This document shows, one piece after another, positions 6,229 through 11,982 of a stretch of DNA of 11,982 bases (positions within the stretch are counted from its first letter, which is position 1; each line of letters begins with the position of its first letter). The notes below the pieces were generated by a model. It searched no databases. It was not told the DNA's origin and worked only from the letters and a program-made list of their open reading frames with translations. The DNA lies in the NCBI GenBank assembly GCA_003448025.1, contig DLXL01000567.1, positions 1-11,982 of the forward strand, written 5' to 3'. Origin of the DNA: Saprospirales bacterium. Lineage in GTDB: Bacteria; Bacteroidota; Bacteroidia; Chitinophagales; Saprospiraceae. A program made the position numbers and the translations under genes.

Positions 6229-6939
6229 CTAGTTTTCAGGCGCTCCCAACTGAATCCAGGCTTGAATCCTTTGCAAACTGCATTCATCCAGTTTGGCGCC
6301 TCCGAGCGGCATCCAGGAACTGCTCCTTGTGATGGAACTATACAACTTCCCATTAAGCGCATATGCTTTGATTTCTGTGTAATTGCTGAGTTTAACGCCC
6401 CCCTGAGGATTATTTCCACTATGGCACCCTAAACATTTTGCTTGAATCAACGGCTGAATCAGAGACGAGTATTTGGCGTCTGTTGGATCACATCCCCCAA
6501 AATTTTCATCACACGCATTGTTTAGAGCCCCTTGAGACACCCATCTTTTAATCAAGTCAATTTGCGCTGTTGATAATGCAGCATTTGGCGCCGGAGGCAT
6601 TCGGTCATCAGGATCACTATCAAGAATGGCACGTATCAACTTATTCTTCTCAAAATCGTTATTAGTCGCATCCTCTACGGTTGCCAACAGGTTTTGATAA
6701 GAGTCCAAAACTACTCCTTCTTTGCGGTCCTGAAGATTATGGCAGCCTGACTCTGTACAATTAGACACCAGAATGGGTAAAATTTGATTTTGAAAATAAA
6801 CCGAATCAGGATCACACATGCCGGAAACAGGCGGGTCGGGGAGCATATTCGGGCCAATAAAAGGGTCGTGTTGGCAGGACACCATAATCAGACACACCGG
6901 CAACACACCTAATATACTTACAAGCTTGAACCACTTCAT
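6229..6939 (-). CDS. Di-haem c-type cytochrome lipoprotein
   Basis: A 236-aa exported protein. The start at 6939 was chosen because it places a lipoprotein signal peptide (MKWFKLVSILGVLPVCLIMVSC) first, with Cys22 as the lipidated residue; an upstream in-frame ATG at 7014 would put 25 unlikely residues before it. Module 1 (about 42-141) has the unusual haem motif CTESGCH (Cys61, Cys66, His67; CX4CH) and Met114 in DRMPPAP. Module 2 (about 150-236) has the normal CLGCH (Cys169, Cys172, His173) and Met210 in SWMPLGG. Both end in a W...GAxxN motif. It is first of five minus-strand genes, so it probably heads the operon. The promoter region shows no convincing TAnnTTTG match. Likely role: electron transfer at the periplasm or outer membrane (inference). 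Confidence 0.85.
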   Translation of the reverse strand: MKWFKLVSILGVLPVCLIMVSCQHDPFIGPNMLPDPPVSGMCDPDSVYFQNQILPILVSNCTESGCHNLQDRKEGVVLDSYQNLLATVEDATNNDFEKNKLIRAILDSDPDDRMPPAPNAALSTAQIDLIKRWVSQGALNNACDENFGGCDPTDAKYSSLIQPLIQAKCLGCHSGNNPQGGVKLSNYTEIKAYALNGKLYSSITRSSSWMPLGGAKLDECSLQRIQAWIQLGAPEN

Positions 6940-7076
6940 AAATGAATCTGTTGAAAATTGAAGAAATGCAACCAAGGGATTAAAGGCTTTCCGTTGTTTT
7001 GTGTTGAAATACATTCATTCAAAAACGAAAATCAAGGTGTTCCTATTTTACCATTGGGTAAACATTCACAATAATC

Positions 7077-7208
7077 ATGACTCAAAAGAACTGGAAAGTA
7101 TATTTGAAAAAACTAGGCTGGGCAGGGATTATCTTTTTCACGGTCAAAGGAACCATTACCCTGTTATTCGGCGCGTGGCTGCTTAAGCTCATGGGATGTG
7201 AGCCCTAA
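7077..7208 (+). CDS. Small single-pass membrane protein (43 aa)
   Basis: An open frame of 44 codons from ATG 7077 to TAA 7206-7208. The product begins MTQKNWKVYLKKLGWAGII and has one hydrophobic segment (about residues 14-36) behind a lysine-rich cytoplasmic end, so an N-in, C-out inner-membrane topology is likely. It ends in LKLMGCEP. The KKLGWAG..FF..KG pattern resembles short unannotated proteins I recall from other Bacteroidota, which supports a real gene, but this rests on memory. It lies divergent to the haem operon (137 nt between starts) and 51 nt before the secreted esterase gene. A TACCTTTG promoter element follows it directly, so the esterase has its own promoter. Function is unknown. 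Confidence 0.62.
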   Translation: MTQKNWKVYLKKLGWAGIIFFTVKGTITLLFGAWLLKLMGCEP

Positions 7209-7214
7209 GTTCTT

Positions 7215-7222
7215 TACCTTTG
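7215..7222 (+). promoter_or_regulatory. Bacteroidota -7 promoter element for the esterase gene
   Basis: TACCTTTG fits the TAnnTTTG consensus exactly. It starts 7 nt after the stop of the small membrane protein gene and ends 37 nt before the ATG at 7260, predicting a leader of about 30-35 nt. No good TTG -33 element is seen at the expected distance (about 19 nt upstream), so it may be weaker or need an activator. Confidence 0.6.
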
Positions 7223-7259
7223 CTACACTGTCGCTAATTTGACTATAAATCACCAGCCG

Positions 7260-8690
7260 ATGAATATCAAAATCCACACCTTAATACTCCTTTTCATCCA
7301 TTGTACCGTATTCACGGTACATGGACAACTAACCTTAAAGGTCACCTCCATCCCCCCCAATACCCCTGCAGGCGCCAATATTCATGTTGCAGGCACTTTC
7401 AACAACTGGAATCCGGGCGATGCCACCAAAATTCTGACGAATAATGGCTCCGGTCAATATCAAATCACGATCAACCCTCCAATTGGAGAGGTGAAATTCA
7501 AATTCACCAGAGGAAGTTGGGCCACCGTTGAAGGCAATCTGAATGGTGGATTTCTGCCAGACAGAGTATTATTATATAATGGATTGCCTACTACAGTCAA
7601 CCTGACCATCCTTAGCTGGGAGGATTTGGGGGCCGGAGGAACAGGAACCGCCGCACCCAACGTACAATTGCTTGATGAGGATTTTTACATGCCTCAACTT
7701 GACCGAGTGCGCAGAATTTGGATCTACTTACCTCCGGATTACTTTACTACCAGTAAGAAGTATCCGGTGTTGTATATGCAGGACGGACAAAATCTCTTTG
7801 ACCAAAATACTTCTGCATTTGGAGAATGGGAAGTTGACGAATCACTTAACGAACTACATGCCTCAGGAGACTGGGGATGCATCGTTATCGGTATTGATAA
7901 TGGAGGCCAACTCAGATTAGACGAGTATTCCCCTTGGTTTAACCCGCAGTACGGTGGCGGAGAAGGCGCCGATTATGTGGATTTTATTGTCAACAACCTG
8001 AAGCCATATGTAGATGCCAATTATCGAACACTCCCCGGCAGACTCACAACCGGAATTGCAGGTAGCAGTATGGGAGCGCTCATAAGTATGTATGCCTTTT
8101 CGGAACGTCAGGATATCTTTTCTAAAGCTGGGGTTTTTAGCCCGGCATTTTGGTTTGCAGGAAATCAACCCGCCAGTCATGTCGCCTCTAATCCGAAGCA
8201 AGGCGCAGCACGGGTGTATTTTATTGCCGGTGCCGACGAGGAGGATAATGGCAACCAATCCAATTATGTTGTAGAAGACATGCAGGAAGTTGCAGATGCC
8301 ATGACAACAGCCGGGTTTAACACCACTGAAAAATCTTTCAATGTCAGTCCAGACGGCAAACATTCCGAATGGTTCTGGGCTCGTGAATTTCCGGATGCCT
8401 ATGAATGGCTTTTTGCCGATTTCACAACCAGTATACAAGATCCATCAAACCAACACGTTTCGCTTGAAATATTCCCTAACCCAAGTCAAACCTGGGTATA
8501 TTTTTCCGGATATGCCACAACAGATACCCTGGAAGTACAGGTAATAGGTATTGATGGAATTATATATCAACAGACTACCCTGCTGGCTGGAACGGCTTTT
8601 TGGACCGGCGACCTGCCCTCAGGTTTTTATTTGATAAAAGCCAGAATTCCGGGAGACTCCTGGGCAACCGGTCGACTGGTAAAACCTTAA
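7260..8690 (+). CDS. Secreted CBM-esterase protein with T9SS sorting domain
   Basis: A 476-aa secreted alpha/beta hydrolase. The signal peptide covers residues 1 to about 22 (cut before QLTLKV). Residues about 23-122 resemble a starch-binding / AMPK-type carbohydrate-binding domain (IHVAGTFNNWNPGDATKI, then GEVKFKFTRGSW). Residues about 140-390 are a putative-esterase domain of the Fes/CE1 type: YPVLYMQDGQNLFD, nucleophile Ser270 in GSSMGA, probable acid Asp326 in AGADEED, and His368 in GKHSEWFW. Residues about 400-476 (LEIFPNPSQTWVYF ... DLPSGFYLIKA) are a type A T9SS C-terminal sorting domain, so the enzyme should reach the cell surface or medium. The ATG at 7260 was chosen over a TTG at 7239 because it puts the signal peptide first. 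The substrate (sugar ester, or an iron-siderophore ester as in Fes relatives) is not determined. Confidence 0.9.
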   Translation: MNIKIHTLILLFIHCTVFTVHGQLTLKVTSIPPNTPAGANIHVAGTFNNWNPGDATKILTNNGSGQYQITINPPIGEVKFKFTRGSWATVEGNLNGGFLPDRVLLYNGLPTTVNLTILSWEDLGAGGTGTAAPNVQLLDEDFYMPQLDRVRRIWIYLPPDYFTTSKKYPVLYMQDGQNLFDQNTSAFGEWEVDESLNELHASGDWGCIVIGIDNGGQLRLDEYSPWFNPQYGGGEGADYVDFIVNNLKPYVDANYRTLPGRLTTGIAGSSMGALISMYAFSERQDIFSKAGVFSPAFWFAGNQPASHVASNPKQGAARVYFIAGADEEDNGNQSNYVVEDMQEVADAMTTAGFNTTEKSFNVSPDGKHSEWFWAREFPDAYEWLFADFTTSIQDPSNQHVSLEIFPNPSQTWVYFSGYATTDTLEVQVIGIDGIIYQQTTLLAGTAFWTGDLPSGFYLIKARIPGDSWATGRLVKP

Positions 8691-8731
8691 CATCGTACAT
8701 TCCTGTCCTTTAATCCTTCACCCCCGGAATC

Positions 8732-8748
8732 CCTGTAGGTTTTACAGG
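8732..8748 (+). other. Small hairpin after the esterase gene
   Basis: CCTGTA (8732-8737) pairs with TACAGG (8743-8748) around a 5-nt loop, 41 nt after the esterase stop. It has no T-run behind it, so it is at best a weak terminator or a 3'-end stabiliser. No better terminator is visible in 8691-8837. Confidence 0.3.
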
Positions 8749-8799
8749 ACGTTCCCCTGCTTTTGGCAATCATTGACACCAATCAGAATAGAGAAGCGC

Positions 8800-8829
8800 T
8801 TGATCTGAAAAGAGCTTGTCGTATCTTTG
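8800..8829 (+). promoter_or_regulatory. Bacteroidota promoter of the PurF-like gene
   Basis: A TTG at 8800-8802 and TATCTTTG at 8822-8829 are separated by exactly 19 nt, matching the TTG-N19-TAnnTTTG pattern of the primary sigma factor of Bacteroidota. The start codon ATG is at 8838, only 8 nt after the -7 element, so transcription should begin about 1-6 nt before the start codon. The same 19-nt spacing occurs in rRNA promoter P1. Confidence 0.78.
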
Positions 8830-8837
8830 CGCCTGCC

Positions 8838-10730
8838 ATGAGCGATACTATCCACCATGAATGCGGCATTACCGTGCTGCGGCTACTTAAGCCACTCGAT
8901 TTCTACCACAAAAAATACGGCACTCCCTTTTATGGTGTGCAAAAAATGCAACTTTTGTTGCAGAAAATGCGCAACCGTGGTCAGGACGGGGCCGGGATAG
9001 CCACCATCAAACTGAATCCGCAACCGGGTACCAGGTACATTAGCCGCAAGCGGTCTAATGCGCCAAACTATCTGACAGATCTATTTGACATGGTCTGGAC
9101 AAGATTGAACGCCGTTACCCCGGAACAACGCAACGATCCTCAGTGGTTGCGTGAGAACATGCCCTATATGGGAGAGGTATTAATGGGCCACCTTAGATAT
9201 GGCACCCATGGCGGCAACTCAATAGAACTGGTTCATCCTTTCCACAGACAGAACAACTGGATAAGCCGAAACTTGCTGTTGGCTGGCAATTTCAACATGA
9301 CCAATGTTGATGAGTTGTTTCAGGAATTGGTTGATTTGGGGCAATATCCTAAAGAAAAAAGCGACACGGTTACCGTACTGGAAAAATTCGGCCATTTTTT
9401 GGACGATGAAGTTCAACGGCTTCATACCTGGTATAAACCAGACGGGCATACTAATCCGGATATTAATCAGCTTATTTTCGACAACCTGGATGTGCAACGC
9501 CTGTTACGCAGAGCCAGTAAAAAATTTGACGGTGGCTATGTACTCGGCGGCATGATTGGCCATGGAGATTCATTTCTCATGCGCGACCCTAACGGGATCC
9601 GTCCGGCTTACTGGTATCGGGATGACGAAATAGTTGTTGGAGCATCCGAACGTCCGGCCATTCAATCTGTATTCAATGTCCGATTTAAAGACATGAAGGA
9701 GTTGAAGCCCGGGCATGCACTCATCATTAAATATAATGGTGTAGTAGAAGAACTCCCTTTCATTGAACCTCGTGAAAAGAAAGCCTGTTCCTTTGAAAGG
9801 ATCTATTTCAGTCGGGGAAACGACAGGGAAATATATCAGGAAAGGAAGAAACTTGGCGCGTCTCTGGCACGACCAGTGCTTGATTCCGTGAATTTTGATT
9901 TGAAAAACACGGTGTTCAGTTACATACCTAATACTGCAGAGGCTGCCTTTTATGGACTCATGGAAGGTTTGGAAAAAGAACTGAATCAATGGAAACAAGA
10001 ACAAATCCTGGCACTTGGCGATAAATGCACCCCGGAAAAGCTTGCTGATATATTATCTGTGCGACCCCGAAACGAAAAACTGGTGCATAAGGATGACAAA
10101 CAACGAACCTTTATTGCCGACAAGAAAGCCAGGAATAACATGGTGAACCACGTTTACGATGTTACCTATGGTGTTTGTCAGGATAATAAGGATACCCTGG
10201 TATTGCTAGATGACTCGATTGTTCGCGGAACCACACTGCGCGATAGCATCGTAAGTATTACGGCAAGACTTCAACCTAAACGTATCATTATCCTGAGCAG
10301 CGCTCCTCAAATTCGCTTCCCTGATTGTTACGGGATCGATATGAGTAAAATGAAAGACTTCGTTGCCTTTCAGGCATTGGTAGAGTTGCTAAAAGAAAGT
10401 CAACAGGAACATCTATTGCAGGAAGCATATATAAGGTGTAAGCAATCCGAGATGCTTCCGGTAGAGGCCGTCAAAAATGAGGTTGTTGAATTATATGCAA
10501 TCTTTGAGTACCAACAGATCAGTCGGAAAATAGCCGAATTGGTACGCCCTAAAGATTTAAAGCCAGGCCTGGAACTCATATTCCAAACATTGGATGGCCT
10601 TCATGATGCCTGTCCGGGTAATAAAGGAGATTGGTACTTCTCAGGAAACTATCCAACTCCGGGGGGAAATAGGGTGGCAAACCGAGCTTTCATGAATTAC
10701 ATTGAGAACAAAGATGTGCGCGCTTACTAA
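8838..10730 (+). CDS. Amidophosphoribosyltransferase-like enzyme, long form
   Basis: A 630-aa member of the PurF family, longer than the ~470-510 aa of ordinary PurF. PurF makes 5-phosphoribosylamine from PRPP and glutamine in purine synthesis. The N-terminus is a class II glutamine amidotransferase: an eight-residue propeptide MSDTIHHE before the catalytic Cys9 in CGITVLR, then RNRGQDGAG (45-53), GHLRYGT (117-123), LLLAGNFNMTN (146-156) and RDPNGIRP (249-256). The phosphoribosyltransferase part has CSFERIYFSR (317-326), PNTAEAAFYG (364-373) and the PRPP loop LVLLDDSIVRGTT (454-466). Extra length lies between these motifs and in the C-terminal ~150 residues. The start at 8838 was chosen because the promoter overlaps the upstream TTG-start extension (8763). 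Bacteroidota often also carry a standard PurF, so this paralogue's reaction is not certain. Confidence 0.88.
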   Translation: MSDTIHHECGITVLRLLKPLDFYHKKYGTPFYGVQKMQLLLQKMRNRGQDGAGIATIKLNPQPGTRYISRKRSNAPNYLTDLFDMVWTRLNAVTPEQRNDPQWLRENMPYMGEVLMGHLRYGTHGGNSIELVHPFHRQNNWISRNLLLAGNFNMTNVDELFQELVDLGQYPKEKSDTVTVLEKFGHFLDDEVQRLHTWYKPDGHTNPDINQLIFDNLDVQRLLRRASKKFDGGYVLGGMIGHGDSFLMRDPNGIRPAYWYRDDEIVVGASERPAIQSVFNVRFKDMKELKPGHALIIKYNGVVEELPFIEPREKKACSFERIYFSRGNDREIYQERKKLGASLARPVLDSVNFDLKNTVFSYIPNTAEAAFYGLMEGLEKELNQWKQEQILALGDKCTPEKLADILSVRPRNEKLVHKDDKQRTFIADKKARNNMVNHVYDVTYGVCQDNKDTLVLLDDSIVRGTTLRDSIVSITARLQPKRIIILSSAPQIRFPDCYGIDMSKMKDFVAFQALVELLKESQQEHLLQEAYIRCKQSEMLPVEAVKNEVVELYAIFEYQQISRKIAELVRPKDLKPGLELIFQTLDGLHDACPGNKGDWYFSGNYPTPGGNRVANRAFMNYIENKDVRAY

Positions 10731-10832
10731 GCGTTTCTGCAACTTATACCGGTATTCTACCCAATCTCCCGCCCAGATTGTGTTTCCATTCTTCCCCAAA
10801 TAATATTTTTTAAAAAAAACTTACAAAGGGTA

Positions 10833-10862
10833 TTGGTAAAATAAAATTCGTTCTTACCTTTG
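10833..10862 (+). promoter_or_regulatory. rRNA operon promoter P1
   Basis: TTG at 10833-10835 and TACCTTTG at 10855-10862 are separated by 19 nt, the ideal Bacteroidota spacing. The -33 end reads TTGGTAAA and the -7 end continues into GCGGCC, both shared with P2 downstream. A T6-A8 tract (10805-10818) lies just upstream and could act as an UP-like element. It is about 370 nt before the 16S gene. Confidence 0.8.
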
Positions 10863-10879
10863 CGGCCGCTTTTGAAAGC

Positions 10880-10899
10880 AACACCTGAACGAAGGTGTT
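10880..10899 (+). other. Hairpin shortly after rRNA promoter P1
   Basis: AACACCT (10880-10886) pairs with AGGTGTT (10893-10899) around a 6-nt loop, about 15 nt beyond the predicted P1 start, followed by only TTTT. It could be a weak early terminator or a 5'-end structure. Confidence 0.4.
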
Positions 10900-10925
10900 T
10901 TGAACATCCAAACGGAGGCTCACCA

Positions 10926-10970
10926 GAAAAAAAGACAACAAAAAAACTTTATTTTTTTTTATCTTTTTTC
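10926..10970 (+). other. AT-rich imperfect palindrome between the rRNA promoters
   Basis: A segment of A-tracts then T-tracts, beginning GAAAAAAAGA and ending TCTTTTTTC, nearly self-complementary (one extra A). It ends exactly where the P2 -33 box TTGG begins. This could be a curved, UP-like activating element for P2. In the RNA from P1 it could form a weak U-rich stem. Confidence 0.45.
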
Positions 10971-11002
10971 TTGGTAAAGAAATCAAAAGCATCATACCTT
11001 TG
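10971..11002 (+). promoter_or_regulatory. rRNA operon promoter P2
   Basis: TTG at 10971-10973 and TACCTTTG at 10995-11002 are separated by 21 nt, two more than in P1 but inside the range reported for Bacteroidota. It shares TTGGTAAA at -33 and TACCTTTGCGGCC at -7 with P1. It would start transcription about 225 nt before the 16S gene. Confidence 0.75.
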
Positions 11003-11007
11003 CGGCC

Positions 11008-11035
11008 CGAAAGTTAACCAACACATTAACTTCCG
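11008..11035 (+). other. 5'-proximal hairpin of the rRNA leader
   Basis: AAGTTAA (11011-11017) pairs with TTAACTT (11026-11032). Two more pairs outside a single mismatch (CG at 11008-11009, CG at 11034-11035) enclose an 8-nt loop. It begins within a few nt of the predicted P2 start, so it would form the 5' end of the P2 transcript. Confidence 0.5.
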
Positions 11036-11043
11036 AAAAGCTT

Positions 11044-11065
11044 AAAGGCAAGAAGTTGCCTTTTT
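11044..11065 (+). terminator. Terminator-like hairpin in the rRNA leader
   Basis: AAAGGCAA (11044-11051) pairs perfectly with TTGCCTTT (11056-11063) around a GAAG tetraloop, followed by TT-AA-TTTT. It looks like a moderate intrinsic terminator or pause site inside the rRNA leader, downstream of both promoters and before the boxA-like element. It must be read through for 16S to be made, so it may act as an attenuator or pause; this is inference. Confidence 0.55.
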
Positions 11066-11083
11066 AATTTTGAATAGCAAGTG

Positions 11084-11122
11084 CCACTTATAGTGGTTAT
11101 TACTATAAAAGTTCATTGACGT
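11084..11122 (+). promoter_or_regulatory. Candidate boxB/boxA-like antitermination element
   Basis: A small hairpin CCACT-TAT-AGTGG (11084-11096) is followed after 14 nt by GTTCATTGACGT (11111-11122), which resembles the boxA consensus TGCTCTTTAACA used by Nus factors in rRNA leaders. Bacteroidota rRNA leaders commonly show a GTTC.TTGACATATTG stretch here, as far as I recall. The order hairpin then boxA is reversed or variable among bacteria, so the boxB label is tentative. Confidence 0.45.
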
Positions 11123-11229
11123 ATTGACAGCAGAAGAGGATGAGAGGTAAGGGATAAGAGATGGAATAAAGAGATTTAAGAATGACGTTTGTTATTGAGT
11201 TTTCGGACTTGATAATAGGCAAAGAGTAC

Positions 11230-11982
<753 letters not shown>

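Larger units (their letters stand above)
10731..11229 (+). other. rRNA leader / intergenic region without protein genes
   Basis: 499 nt between the PurF-like gene and 16S rRNA. It contains no credible coding sequence; the short open frames on both strands are low-complexity or span the promoters. It holds two tandem promoters, AT-rich tracts, four hairpins and a boxA-like element, listed separately. No clear terminator for the PurF-like gene is seen before P1. The stretch 11130-11229 is purine-rich and probably pairs with sequence beyond the 16S gene to form the RNase III processing stem, which cannot be checked here. No tRNA lies before 16S. Confidence 0.75.

Noticed and set aside
6940..7014. 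Upstream ATG extension of the di-haem lipoprotein
   Set aside because: It would place 25 polar residues before a clear lipoprotein signal peptide.
7001..7186. 61-codon plus-strand frame overlapping the small membrane protein in another frame
   Set aside because: Its product is mixed polar sequence without membrane helix or known pattern, whereas the 7077-7208 frame has a clean membrane helix.
7239..7259. TTG-start extension of the esterase gene by 7 residues
   Set aside because: The ATG at 7260 puts the signal peptide directly at the N-terminus.
8763..8837. TTG-start extension of the PurF-like gene by 25 residues
   Set aside because: The promoter lies inside this stretch, and the glutaminase Cys would be too far from the N-terminus; the propeptide from 8838 has the expected length.
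10746..10755. ATACCGGTAT palindrome after the PurF-like gene
   Set aside because: A single 10-bp palindrome with no T-run or partner site; likely chance.
10810..11045. Short open frames on both strands in the rRNA leader
   Set aside because: They are low-complexity, overlap promoters and A/T tracts, and resemble no protein.

Overview
The window looks like a chromosomal segment of a Bacteroidota bacterium, probably from the Saprospiria/Chitinophagia side of the phylum. The reasons are: a partial 16S rRNA with Bacteroidota-type sequence; promoters of the TTG-N19-TAnnTTTG type; A/T-rich translation starts without Shine-Dalgarno sequences; a type IX secretion (T9SS) C-terminal sorting domain; a DUF5777-type outer-membrane barrel; and the long PurF-like protein typical of this phylum. 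Family names come from motif reading and memory, not from a search.

Layout: (1) 31-1243 (+), ribosomal operon rpsF-rpsR-rplI (S6, S18, L9), closed by a strong intrinsic terminator at 1299-1338. (2) 1371-3719 (+), a two-membrane-segment sensor histidine kinase followed after 6 nt by aroB (3-dehydroquinate synthase). (3) 6939-3706 (-), five exported proteins in one direction: a di-haem c-type lipoprotein, a mono-haem protein, a membrane-anchored OB-fold protein, a YceI-family protein and a DUF5777-like beta-barrel. This group converges on aroB with a 14-nt tail-to-tail overlap, and its apparent terminator lies inside the aroB coding sequence. (4) 7077-7208 (+), a 43-residue single-pass membrane protein. 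(5) 7260-8690 (+), a secreted CBM-plus-esterase protein with a T9SS tail. (6) 8838-10730 (+), a long amidophosphoribosyltransferase-like enzyme whose promoter sits directly before the start codon, predicting an almost leaderless mRNA. (7) 10731-11229, a roughly 500-nt rRNA leader with two tandem promoters, AT-rich tracts, several hairpins (one terminator-like) and a boxA-like element. (8) 11230-11982, the 5' half of a 16S rRNA gene, cut by the window end.

How the genes work together: the plus-strand genes are mostly growth housekeeping (ribosomal proteins, shikimate pathway, purine-type amidotransferase, rRNA). The most interesting accessory unit is the minus-strand group. All five products carry a signal peptide or membrane anchor, two carry c-type haem motifs, and the last is an outer-membrane barrel, so together they suggest a cell-envelope redox or lipid/quinone-handling apparatus. 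Its function is not known from the sequence.
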